Source: Chloroflexota bacterium
Lineage (GTDB): Bacteria > Chloroflexota > Limnocylindria > Limnocylindrales > CSP1-4
Length of the DNA: 35,546 nucleotides
Assembly: GCA_003141245.1 (NCBI GenBank)
Contig: PLLE01000046.1
Coordinates: forward strand, 26,198 to 61,743
Direction: 5' to 3'
The translations under genes and the position numbers were made by a program. This document shows positions 16,594-24,065 of this stretch, piece after piece. How positions within the stretch are numbered: position 1 is the stretch's first letter; the number at the start of each line of letters is the position of its first letter. Under the pieces are notes generated by a model that worked only from the letters and a program-made list of their open reading frames with translations, was not told where the DNA came from and searched no databases.

Positions 16594-16705
16594 ACGGTAA
16601 TCACCTGAGGGCGTCATAGCCGGGGCGGAGACTCCGCGGTCGCCCGGCGCGCCGACCAACCGGCCACCCCGAAGCGCGGGGCGAAATGAAAGGACACGCG
16701 GGACG

Positions 16706-18877
16706 GTGGCCCTCGTCTTCGACCTCGACCACGACCATGGCCTGCCGGAGCAGGATCTGAAGAACCTGATCGGCGGCAAGGCCGCCGGTCTCAACGTCAT
16801 GGCCACGCAGCTGAAGCTGCCGGTACCGCCCGGCTTCGTGATTACCACGGCCACCTGCAACGCCTATCTGGCAGGCGGCTGGCCGGAAGGCCTCGACCAG
16901 GAGCTGCGCGAGCACATGGCCCGGACCGAGGCTGTGGTGGGCCGCCGCTTTGGCGATCCCAAGGACCCACTGCTGGTCAGCGTCCGCTCGGGCGCGCCGG
17001 TCTCGATGCCGGGGATGATGGACACCATCCTCAACCTGGGCCTGAACGAGGCGACAACCGCCGGGCTCGCCTCAGTGTCGGGCAATCCCCAGTTCGCGCT
17101 CAACTGCCACGAACGCTTCAAGAAGATGTTCAGGGAGATCGTCGGCGTCGACGTCGTCTCGGAAGATCCATGGGAGCAGCTGCGGGCCGCCTCCGAAGCG
17201 GTCTTCCGCTCGTGGAACGGCGACCGCGCTCGCACGTACAGGCGGTTCGAAGGGATCCCCAACGACCTCGGCACCGCGGTCACCGTCCAGACGATGGTCT
17301 TCGGCAATCGGGGCAACGATTCGGCCACCGGCGTGCTGTTTACCCGTGACGCCGCCACGGGTACGCCCGATCTGTACGGCGACATCATGTTCAACGCTCA
17401 GGGCGAGGACGTGGTTGCCGGAACCCACGTGACCGAGACGCTTGCTGCCCTGGACGAGCAACTCCCGGCGATCGCGGCGCAGCTCCGCGGCTACGCCCGT
17501 GATCTGGAGCGCCACTACACTGACCTCTGCGACATCGAATTCACGATCGAGCAAGGCAAGCTCTGGATGCTCCAGGTCCGTGTAGGAAAGCGCACTCCAC
17601 AGGCTGCCCTACGGATCGCAGTCGACATGGCCGAAGCCGTCGACTTCCCGCTATCCAGGGAGGAGGCCGTCAAGCGCGTTGCCAGGCACCTGTCGAATCC
17701 TCCCAAGGTCTCCGTCCGCCGCCCCGACGACCTGACCGCCCTGACTATCGGCCTCGCTGCTTCGCCGGGAGTCGCTTCGGGCGAGATCGCGACCTCGGCC
17801 GACGCCGCCGCGACGGCCGCAGACGCCGGCAGAAGAGTGATCCTGGTACGTGCCGAAACTTCGCCCGACGACGTCCACGGCATGGCCCGCGCGGCCGGCC
17901 TGCTCACTTCGAAAGGCGGATTCGTCAGCCACGCGGCAGTCATCGCCCGAGGCTGGGGGATCCCGGCCGTCGTCGGCGCGAGTGCGGTCGAAGTGGGGGA
18001 CGGAACGATCGTGATCTCCGGACGCCGTTTCTCCGCCGGCGAGACGATCTCGATCGACGGCTCAACGGGGGAAGTCTTCGCGGGCGAGGTCTGCGGCAAC
18101 GCCGAAATCGTCCCGGAGGCGGCCAAGCTGCTCTCCTGGGCGGGAGAGCTCGGTATCGGGATCGGCGATGGCCCCGGTCCGGTCGCAGATCGGGTAGCCA
18201 CGGATGGAGTGGCCGACGGTTCGGCGCTTGCCGATGTCGAGCCCTCGGGCGCTGAGAAGAGCCAGGACGACGTCGTCCGGAGCCTGCTGGTCAGAGGCCC
18301 TTCTACTCTCGAGAGCCTGGCATTGTCGCTGCTGGCGGATCCCGCGAGCCTGCGGCCGCTGCTCGACGGCGCGGTGGCCGGGGGGATGGTCGAGATCAGC
18401 GGCGGATGCAACTTCAGACTGACTGCGGATGGAAAGCTCCAGGCAGGCGAGTTGATGGTCGCCGACCGAGAGCGGTGGGGCGTCGACAACGCCGGGGCAG
18501 CGCTGGACGGCTTCGTCCCGCTCGACCATCGGATGAAGGACACGGTGACCGCCTGGCAGATGAAAGAAGTGGACAGTCAGTCGGTCCTGAACGATCACGG
18601 CGACCCGGACTACGACGCCGGGGTCCTGGCCAGACTCGGGAGCCTTCACGACGACATGGTGATATGGCTGACTGGTCTCTCGGCCGGCCTGGGGCGACTC
18701 GATGCCTATCGGGTCCGGCTCGAGCGGGCGTTGGCCCTGGCCCGAGGTGGCGACCAGCGCTACGTGGCCTCGCCTCGTGTCGAGAGCTACCACAGCGTCT
18801 GGTTCGAGCTCCACGAGGATCTGATCCGCCTCAGTGGCCGGAAGCGCGCCGACGAGATGGCCGCGGGAAGGGCTTGA
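16706..18877 (+). CDS. Pyruvate-phosphate-dikinase-like protein lacking the PEP-binding barrel
   Basis: A 723-residue protein with a GTG start. Residues 1-340 are a complete PPDK ATP-grasp domain: GGKAAGL with Lys25, SVRSGAPVSMPGMMDTILN with Arg94, and DIEFTIEQGKLWMLQ with Asp277, Glu279 and Gln290. Residues 345-470 are the swivelling domain with SKGGFVSHAAVIARG and His409 as phosphohistidine. The C-terminal PEP/pyruvate TIM barrel of true PPDK is absent. In its place are about 250 residues with a possible winged-helix segment (525-585) and a helical end. It can therefore probably phosphorylate its own His from ATP but needs another acceptor site. That is the role of the ATP-binding partner in phenylphosphate-synthase-like systems. 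It closes the operon and ends inside a strong hairpin. Confidence 0.8.
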   Translation: MALVFDLDHDHGLPEQDLKNLIGGKAAGLNVMATQLKLPVPPGFVITTATCNAYLAGGWPEGLDQELREHMARTEAVVGRRFGDPKDPLLVSVRSGAPVSMPGMMDTILNLGLNEATTAGLASVSGNPQFALNCHERFKKMFREIVGVDVVSEDPWEQLRAASEAVFRSWNGDRARTYRRFEGIPNDLGTAVTVQTMVFGNRGNDSATGVLFTRDAATGTPDLYGDIMFNAQGEDVVAGTHVTETLAALDEQLPAIAAQLRGYARDLERHYTDLCDIEFTIEQGKLWMLQVRVGKRTPQAALRIAVDMAEAVDFPLSREEAVKRVARHLSNPPKVSVRRPDDLTALTIGLAASPGVASGEIATSADAAATAADAGRRVILVRAETSPDDVHGMARAAGLLTSKGGFVSHAAVIARGWGIPAVVGASAVEVGDGTIVISGRRFSAGETISIDGSTGEVFAGEVCGNAEIVPEAAKLLSWAGELGIGIGDGPGPVADRVATDGVADGSALADVEPSGAEKSQDDVVRSLLVRGPSTLESLALSLLADPASLRPLLDGAVAGGMVEISGGCNFRLTADGKLQAGELMVADRERWGVDNAGAALDGFVPLDHRMKDTVTAWQMKEVDSQSVLNDHGDPDYDAGVLARLGSLHDDMVIWLTGLSAGLGRLDAYRVRLERALALARGGDQRYVASPRVESYHSVWFELHEDLIRLSGRKRADEMAAGRA

Positions 18878-18893
18878 GTCGGGCCCTTCCCGC
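18863..18893 (+). terminator. Strong hairpin at the end of the catabolic operon
   Basis: GCGGGAAGGGC (18863-18873) and GCCCTTCCCGC (18883-18893) are perfect 11-bp arms around a 9-base loop that contains the TGA stop codon of the PPDK-like gene. The tract after it is not T-rich, so intrinsic termination may be incomplete, but the stem and its position mark the operon end. Confidence 0.6.
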
Positions 18894-18992
18894 TCCAACC
18901 CTCGTCATGCGGTGCCGCTGTCGCGCCAGCCAGGGTGTGTCTATCCGGACGGGCGATGGTGACGAACGGCCCTGAGGGCACGCCGTCGACCC

Positions 18993-19014
18993 GTTATTCT
19001 GTCGCGAGAATAAC
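18993..19014. promoter_or_regulatory. ModE-type molybdate-responsive operator
   Basis: Perfect 8-bp arms GTTATTCT (18993-19000) and AGAATAAC (19007-19014) flank a 6-base spacer GTCGCG. The outer GTTAT...ATAAC and the spacing match the known ModE operator layout (CGTTAT, about 12 bases, ATAACG). It is 18 bases before the modE-like start, so autoregulation and control of the downstream transporter by molybdate or tungstate are likely. Confidence 0.75.
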
Positions 19015-19032
19015 CATCGGGGTGGCTGGTTG

Positions 19033-19419
19033 ATGACACAAGTCGATCCGGGCGCCGATCGCTCCAGGACCTTCCCCGCGGGCGTCCGGCCCGCCCAGCG
19101 AATCTGGCTCCACGACCAAGGCATGCCGGTCTTTGGGATCGGGATCCGCGAGCTGCTCATCCGGGTCGAGTCGACGGGATCGCTCCGTCAGGCCGCGTCC
19201 GACATGGGTATGGCATACAGCAAGGCCTGGCACATCGTGCGTCGGGCCGAGGAGCACCTTGGCTTCACGCTGCTCCAGCGACGAACCGGCGGCACAGGTG
19301 GCGGAGGCTCAGCTGTGTCCGATGAGGGGAGACGGCTCGTCGAGGCCTTCGGCGCGTTGCTCGACGAAGCGGACACGTTGCTCGACGAACTCTACGCGAA
19401 GCATTTCGGCAACTGGTAG
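19033..19419 (+). CDS. modE: ModE-type DNA-binding protein, winged-helix domain only
   Basis: A 128-residue protein equal to the LysR-like winged-helix domain of ModE. The helix-turn-helix is STGSLRQAASDMGMAYSKAWHIVRR in parts (48-71). The glycine-rich wing GGTGGGGSAVSDEGRRL (86-102) is highly characteristic of ModE (GGKGGGG in other species). There is no C-terminal TOBE/Mop molybdate-binding domain, so effector sensing must be indirect or occur through a partner. The N-terminal 30 residues are extra. ATG 19033 is chosen over the preceding TTG. A ModE-like palindrome lies just upstream, and an ABC transporter begins 80 bases downstream. Confidence 0.85.
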   Translation: MTQVDPGADRSRTFPAGVRPAQRIWLHDQGMPVFGIGIRELLIRVESTGSLRQAASDMGMAYSKAWHIVRRAEEHLGFTLLQRRTGGTGGGGSAVSDEGRRLVEAFGALLDEADTLLDELYAKHFGNW

Positions 19420-19499
19420 CACGCGGGGGACGACATCCGGATCGAGAGAGCGCCCGGACAAACACATCCACCCACAAGAGATCAGGAGGATTCCGTCAC

Positions 19500-20630
19500 G
19501 TGAAGCGGTCGTTCATCACACTGGCCGCGGCCGCTGCGCTCTTGGTCGGTGCCTGCTCGACTCCGGGGTCCGTCCCAGCGACGAGTGCCCCATCGAGCAC
19601 CGTGACTTCCAGCGCTGCGAACCCGAGCAGCGGCGCGATCACGGTCACCGACGCGATGGGCAACAACGTGACGTTTACGGCCCCTCCGACTCGGATCGCC
19701 ATCGCCGGCAAAGCTCTCTTCATGGTCGCTGACGCGGTCTATCTCTTCCCTGAGGCGTCGTCGCGCGTGGTCGCCCTCGGCAGCACCGTCCAGAACGCCC
19801 TCTCCTTCATCCCCGTCATCGATCCCGCTTACGGCAGCAAGACGATCCTCGACGCCTCCGCCGGGGCGGAACAGATCGCGGCCGCCAGGCCGGACGTCGT
19901 TCTCCTGAAGAGCAGCAACGCCACTACGCTCGGCAAGCCGCTCGCCGCGCTCGGCGTGAAGGTGGTCTACGTCGACTTCGAGACCCCGGACCAGTACGCG
20001 CGGGACCTCAAGACGCTCGGGCAGCTCTTCGCCGACGAGGTGAAGGCGCAACAGCTCATCTCGTACTTCCAGCAGCAGACCGATCGCGTCACCACCGCGG
20101 TCGCAGGCATCGCGGATGCCCAGAAGCCCAAGGTTCTGCTGCTGTACTACTCCAACAAGAACGGCACGATCGCGTTCAACGTGCCGCCGATCGGCTACAT
20201 CCAGAGCACCGAGGCACAGCTCGGTGGCGGCCAGCTCGTATGGAAGGACGCCCAGCTCGGCAACGGCTGGACGACGGTCACGCTCGAGCAGATCGCGGCC
20301 TGGAATCCCGACCAGATCTACGTCATCGCCTACTCCGGCAACGTGAACGATGTCGTGACGGAGCTCAAGGCCGATCCGCAGTGGCAGGCGCTGAGTGCGG
20401 TCAAACACGCCGCGATCTACGGCTTCCCCGGCGACTACTACAGCTGGGACCAGCCCGATCCTCGTTGGGTCCTGGGCCTCACCTGGCTAGCCGCGAAGAT
20501 GCACCCCGACCGCTTCACCAGCCTATCCATGGACACGGAGATCCGCGGCTTCTATCGGGACCTCTATGGCATGGACGATGCCGCTTACGACAAGTACGTC
20601 AAGCCCTACCTCTCCGGTGACCTGCCTTGA
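19500..20630 (+). CDS. Periplasmic-binding lipoprotein of a FecCD/BtuCD-type ABC importer, probably for molybdate or tungstate
   Basis: A 376-residue class III (BtuF/FhuD-like) binding protein. The signal peptide ends in LVGAC with lipidated Cys19, followed by a Ser/Thr/Pro-rich linker to about residue 45. ITVTDAMGNNVTFTAPPTRI is the usual first strand pair of iron/siderophore-type binding proteins. Two lobes joined by a long helix are suggested by the QIAAARPDVVLL and YARDLKTLGQLF segments. GTG 19500 has AGGAGGA 9 bases upstream. By family alone the ligand could be iron, cobalamin or heme. The ModE-type regulator and operator directly upstream favour molybdate or tungstate, as for the MolABC transporter of Haemophilus. 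Confidence 0.82.
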   Translation: MKRSFITLAAAAALLVGACSTPGSVPATSAPSSTVTSSAANPSSGAITVTDAMGNNVTFTAPPTRIAIAGKALFMVADAVYLFPEASSRVVALGSTVQNALSFIPVIDPAYGSKTILDASAGAEQIAAARPDVVLLKSSNATTLGKPLAALGVKVVYVDFETPDQYARDLKTLGQLFADEVKAQQLISYFQQQTDRVTTAVAGIADAQKPKVLLLYYSNKNGTIAFNVPPIGYIQSTEAQLGGGQLVWKDAQLGNGWTTVTLEQIAAWNPDQIYVIAYSGNVNDVVTELKADPQWQALSAVKHAAIYGFPGDYYSWDQPDPRWVLGLTWLAAKMHPDRFTSLSMDTEIRGFYRDLYGMDDAAYDKYVKPYLSGDLP

Positions 20631-21670
20631 GCCGGAGCACCGTCACAGTGGGTGCCCGCCCGGCCTGGAGCTGGGGTGCGGCGCCGGCCACTCGCAAGCT
20701 CGTGGTGATCGCCGTGCTTCTCGGTGTCGCGGTCGCGATCTCGCTCCTCATCGGCCGTTATCCCAGTCCGGGGATCATCGCGCCGGATCGGCTCGCGACC
20801 GACGACCTGGCCCAGCGCATCGTGTTCAACCTGCGGCTGCCCCGGGTCCTGACAGCATTGGCGCTGGGCATGAGCCTGTCCGCCGCGGGTGCAGTGTTCC
20901 AGCAGGTCTTCGCCAATCCCCTGGTGGACCCGGGATTTCTCGGGGTCTCGCAGGGCGCCGCCTTCGGGGCATCGCTGGCCATCATCTGCTGGGGCAGCAC
21001 AGTCTGGCTCGTGCAGGCATCGGCCGCGCTCTTCGCGTTCGCCGGCCTCGGGTTCTCCTACCTCCTCGCGCGGCGCGCGCAATTCGGCGGCTCCGTGCTT
21101 CGCCTGGTCTTCGCGGGCATAGCCGTGTCCGCACTGTTCTCAGCGGGGGTCGGCGGGCTCAAGTACATGGCCGACCCGATGAGCCAGCTCCCGGAGATCA
21201 CCTTCTGGCTCCTGGGTGGACTGGCAAGCATCACGTGGCCCCAGTTCTGGTCGATCGCGCCCGTGGTGTTCGTGAGCTTGTTCATCGTGTACCGGATGCG
21301 CTGGCGCCTGAACCTTCTGTCGCTCGACGACTCGACGGCATTCTCCATGGGCGCAAGCCCCGGGCGCGAGCGAGCGCTGCTCCTTTCCGCCGCGGTCGCC
21401 GCGACGGCGGCAGTCGTGTCCGTGTGCGGCATGGTCGGTTGGGTGGGACTGATCGTCCCGCACATTGCCCGGCGCCTGTTCGGCGCAGATGCGCGGTACG
21501 CCGTTCCCGCGGCGTTGCTGATCGGCGGGCTCTTCGGCGTATTGTGCGACGACGTCGCGCGGACGCTGCTGGCCGGCGAGATTCCCATCGGCATCCTGAC
21601 GTCGCTCATCGGCGCTCTGTTCTTCGTCGTGATCTTCATGACCTACGGACACGTGGGCGAGCAGCGATGA
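20627..21670 (+). CDS. FecCD/BtuC-family ABC transporter permease
   Basis: A 347-residue integral membrane protein with about ten hydrophobic segments. Family signatures are RLPRVLTALALGMSLSAAGAVFQ near 70-92, NPLVDPGFLGVSQGAAFGA, and the ATPase-coupling GWVGLIVPHIARRL near 265-278. The TTG start overlaps the lipoprotein stop (TTGA, 20627-20630). It forms the channel of the type II importer with the lipoprotein and ATPase on either side. Confidence 0.93.
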   Translation: MSRSTVTVGARPAWSWGAAPATRKLVVIAVLLGVAVAISLLIGRYPSPGIIAPDRLATDDLAQRIVFNLRLPRVLTALALGMSLSAAGAVFQQVFANPLVDPGFLGVSQGAAFGASLAIICWGSTVWLVQASAALFAFAGLGFSYLLARRAQFGGSVLRLVFAGIAVSALFSAGVGGLKYMADPMSQLPEITFWLLGGLASITWPQFWSIAPVVFVSLFIVYRMRWRLNLLSLDDSTAFSMGASPGRERALLLSAAVAATAAVVSVCGMVGWVGLIVPHIARRLFGADARYAVPAALLIGGLFGVLCDDVARTLLAGEIPIGILTSLIGALFFVVIFMTYGHVGEQR

Positions 21671-22440
21671 CGCCGCTCCTCACGTTCGACGAGGTGACCT
21701 TCGGCTACGGGTCTGGCACCCGCCCGGTGTTGCAACGGCTGTCGCTCGACATCGAGAGCGGAACGGCGACGGCGATCCTGGGGCCCAACGGCGTCGGCAA
21801 GAGCACGCTCCTCCACCTGGCGCTGGGTTGGCTCCGGGCTCAAAGCGGGCGCGTGCTCCTGGATGGACGGCCGCTCGACGCCTACCCCCGGCGACGGCTC
21901 GGACAGTCGATGGCGCTGGTGCCCCAGGTCGAGCGCACACCCTTTGACTACACCGTCCTCGACTACGTCCTGCTGGCACGCGCGCCATACCTTGCCCCGC
22001 TCGCCATGCCGGGGGCGGACGACGAGCGAATCGCCCGCGAGGTGATCGACGAGGTCGGCCTGGGCCAGCTGAGCCGTCGAACGATCACGACGTTGAGCGG
22101 CGGCGAGCGCCAGAACGTCCTGGTCGCCCGAGCCCTGGCACAGCAGCCCCGGCTCCTCCTGATGGACGAACCAACGTCGCACCTCGATCTCGCGCACAAG
22201 GTGCGCCTCGTCCATCTCGTGCGCGATCGCCTCGCCCGGGGAATGACGGTGCTCCTGACGACGCATGAGCCGGACGTTGCCGCCGCCATCGCGACGCACC
22301 TCGTGTTGATGCGTGACGGGCAGGTCTGCGGTTCCGGTCCGCTTGCCGACGTTTTCACGGCCGACAACCTGAGCGCCACGTACGGGGTGCCCGTGCAGAT
22401 CGCCCGGATCGACGGACGGCAGGCGGTGCTTTGGACATGA
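21667..22440 (+). CDS. ABC transporter ATP-binding protein of the FecCD-type importer
   Basis: A 257-residue ATPase with Walker A GPNGVGKST at 39-47, a Q-loop near 87, signature LSGGERQ at 143-149, Walker B LLLMDEPT at 163-170, and the H-loop in TTHEPD. The closest flavour is FepC/BtuD/MolC. The ATG overlaps the permease stop by ATGA, and the stop overlaps the methyltransferase start by ATGA. The large upstream extension of the open frame is a shadow of the permease gene. Confidence 0.94.
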   Translation: MTPLLTFDEVTFGYGSGTRPVLQRLSLDIESGTATAILGPNGVGKSTLLHLALGWLRAQSGRVLLDGRPLDAYPRRRLGQSMALVPQVERTPFDYTVLDYVLLARAPYLAPLAMPGADDERIAREVIDEVGLGQLSRRTITTLSGGERQNVLVARALAQQPRLLLMDEPTSHLDLAHKVRLVHLVRDRLARGMTVLLTTHEPDVAAAIATHLVLMRDGQVCGSGPLADVFTADNLSATYGVPVQIARIDGRQAVLWT

Positions 22441-23318
22441 GCGTCGGCGCCGACCGGCGGGCTCGGCTCCGCATCGCCGGAGCGACCGACTGGGCCGCCC
22501 TCTGGCGCAACCTCGTGTTGGCCCGGGCGCGATGTCTCGACGATGGATCGGCCGTCGATCCGCGCTCGTCGCGGTGCATCGACCCGTGGGAGTCGCGGGC
22601 GCGGGACTACGACGAGCGCGTCGCTCGCCGCTGGACCAAGCCCGACTCGACCCGTCAGTTCGTCCTTGCGCAGATCGCAGAGGGCGCCACGCTGCTCGAC
22701 ATCGGTGCCGGGACGGGGGCCTGGGCGGCGATGATGGCCCCACATGCAGCCCGCGTCACCGCGGTCGAGCGCTCGCCGGCCATGATTCGCGTCCTTGAGG
22801 AGAACCTGGCCGCTCGGGGCATCACGAACGTTAGCGTGGTGGAGGGATCGTGGCCGGAGGTCACGGTGGAGCGGCACGACTTCTCGCTATGCGCCCATGC
22901 CATGTACTGGTCCCCCGATCTCCCCGCGTTCGTTGGGCGCATGATTGCCTGCACGAGGCGTATGTGCTTCCTGGCGCTGCGGGCACCCAGCCCTCAGGGG
23001 ATCATGGCGGAGGCCGCCCTCCACCTCTGGGGCCATCCGATCGACAGCCCTAACCTCACGATCGCGACCAATGTCCTGCGCCAGATGGGGCTCAGCCCTC
23101 ACGTCCTCATGGAGCGCGGCGGGATGCGGGAGCCGCGGCAGAGCGCCAGCCTCGAGGACGCATTGCAGCGGATGAAGCGGCACTTCGGCTTGTGCGACAC
23201 GACCGAGCACGACGAGTACTTCGGTGCGCTCCTCCGACGTCGGCTGGGCTACGAGGGCGGGCGCTACGTATGGCCGCCCGACGACGGCTCGGCCCTGATC
23301 TACTGGACCGTCGAGTGA
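22437..23318 (+). CDS. Class I SAM-dependent methyltransferase
   Basis: A 293-residue protein. Motif I is LDIGAGTGAW at 87-96, motif II contains VTAVERSPAMI, and the post-motif region FSLCAHAMYW is typical of class I methyltransferases. The N-terminal 70 residues (with WALWRN-like and ARDYDERV segments) are extra. The target is unknown. ATGA and GTGA overlaps weld it between the transporter ATPase and the THEP1-like gene, so it must function with the transport operon, perhaps on a metal-chelating small molecule or a cofactor precursor. That last suggestion is inference only. Confidence 0.8.
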   Translation: MSVGADRRARLRIAGATDWAALWRNLVLARARCLDDGSAVDPRSSRCIDPWESRARDYDERVARRWTKPDSTRQFVLAQIAEGATLLDIGAGTGAWAAMMAPHAARVTAVERSPAMIRVLEENLAARGITNVSVVEGSWPEVTVERHDFSLCAHAMYWSPDLPAFVGRMIACTRRMCFLALRAPSPQGIMAEAALHLWGHPIDSPNLTIATNVLRQMGLSPHVLMERGGMREPRQSASLEDALQRMKRHFGLCDTTEHDEYFGALLRRRLGYEGGRYVWPPDDGSALIYWTVE

Positions 23319-23908
23319 AATCGTCGCGGGCGCATGGATCCTCCGACAGGCAGATCGTGATCCTGACGGGCGCACCGGGGACGGGCAAGACGACGACCTG
23401 CCGTCGGCTCCTCGACCGTGCGCGCGAGCTCGGGCTCGATTGCGCGGGCATCCTCTGCCCGGCGCGCGTCGATGACGGGGTGAAGGTTGGCATCGACGTG
23501 ATGGATGCGCGCACGGAGGAGAGTCGACGGCTCGCGGAAGTAGACGAGCTGCCCGGCAGGCTGCGGGCCGGACCGTATCGTTTCGATGAGGAAGCCGTCG
23601 CCTGGGGGATCGCCCGGCTCGGCATGGCCTGCCCGTGCGATGTCCTGATCGTGGACGAGATCGGACCGCTGGAGATGGACCGCGGAGAGGGTTGGATCAA
23701 CGCGCTCGATGTCCTGCGTGCTGGCGACTACCGCCTCGCCTTGGCGGTCGTGCGTCCATCCCTGGCGGACGCAGTTCGGACGGCGGTCAGCGCCCCGGGA
23801 GCGGCGCCAGTCCGACGGTGGGTCGTGCCGGATCGGGGGACGGTGGGCGAGCTGTTGTCGCTGGTCGAGTTGGCGTCGCGTCGGCACGCGAGGGATGACG
23901 GCGGTTAA
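23315..23908 (+). CDS. THEP1-like nucleoside-triphosphatase
   Basis: A 197-residue P-loop protein. Walker A is GAPGTGKTT at 19-27, and the Walker B region is VLIVDEIGPLEM near 110-121. The latter is the hallmark of the THEP1/NTPase family (VVDEIGPLEL). THEP1 enzymes hydrolyse NTPs with broad specificity and are sometimes encoded in molybdenum- or tungsten-related clusters, where the physiological role is open. The GTG start overlaps the methyltransferase stop (GTGA); the open frame extending back to 23192 is a shadow. It is the last gene before the tRNA fragment. Confidence 0.82.
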   Translation: MKSSRAHGSSDRQIVILTGAPGTGKTTTCRRLLDRARELGLDCAGILCPARVDDGVKVGIDVMDARTEESRRLAEVDELPGRLRAGPYRFDEEAVAWGIARLGMACPCDVLIVDEIGPLEMDRGEGWINALDVLRAGDYRLALAVVRPSLADAVRTAVSAPGAAPVRRWVVPDRGTVGELLSLVELASRRHARDDGG

Positions 23909-23944
23909 TGTGGCGGGCCGGCGAAGAGGCGGCAGCGGTCACGC

Positions 23945-23987
23945 TCTGCTTGGGAAGCAGACACTCTGCCAGCTGAGTTACTCCCGC
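23945..23987 (-). pseudogene. 5' fragment of a tRNA-Gly(CCC) gene, 3' half missing
   Basis: On the minus strand from 23987 the sequence gives a normal tRNA 5' part. The acceptor strand is GCGGGAG, followed by TA. The D-stem ACTC/GAGT encloses an AGCTGGCA loop, then G. The anticodon stem TCTGC/GCAGA encloses loop TTCCCAA with anticodon CCC (plus positions 23952-23954). After tRNA position 43-48 the T-stem, the TTCGA loop and the 3' acceptor strand (CTCCCGC expected) are absent. The following bases do not pair with GCGGGAG. It cannot make a functional tRNA. It lies exactly between the accessory block and lipB. Confidence 0.65.
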
Positions 23988-24002
23988 TCGGAGCAGAGAG
24001 AC

Positions 24003-24008
24003 TTATAG
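24003..24008 (-). promoter_or_regulatory. Possible -10 element in front of the tRNA-Gly fragment
   Basis: TATAAG on the minus strand, 15 bases before the tRNA 5' end, is where the promoter of a tRNA gene would be. No clear -35 box was seen. If real, the truncated tRNA may still be transcribed. Confidence 0.3.
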
Positions 24009-24065
24009 CAGATCGCGCGCCGTGAGCGGCGGTCTCGCCCGGCACGCGCCGCGGCGTTTGATATC

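Noticed and set aside
17515-18543. 342-residue minus-strand open frame opposite the PPDK-like gene
   Set aside because: Ser/Pro-rich low-complexity translation with no motif, while the plus strand encodes intact catalytic segments.
16706-18877. Genuine pyruvate phosphate dikinase
   Set aside because: The ATP-grasp and swivel domains are intact, but the C-terminal PEP/pyruvate barrel is absent.
18878-18992. Additional small gene between the hairpin and the ModE site
   Set aside because: Only short frames without ribosome sites or motifs were seen.
19482-20408. 308-residue minus-strand open frame opposite the binding lipoprotein
   Set aside because: No recognisable motif; the plus strand has a lipobox and the binding-protein fold.
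23945-23961. Plus-strand reading as tRNA-Pro(GGG)
   Set aside because: The stem-loop reads both ways, but only the minus strand has a matching acceptor strand, D-arm and upstream -10 element; the plus strand lacks a D-arm and a T-arm.
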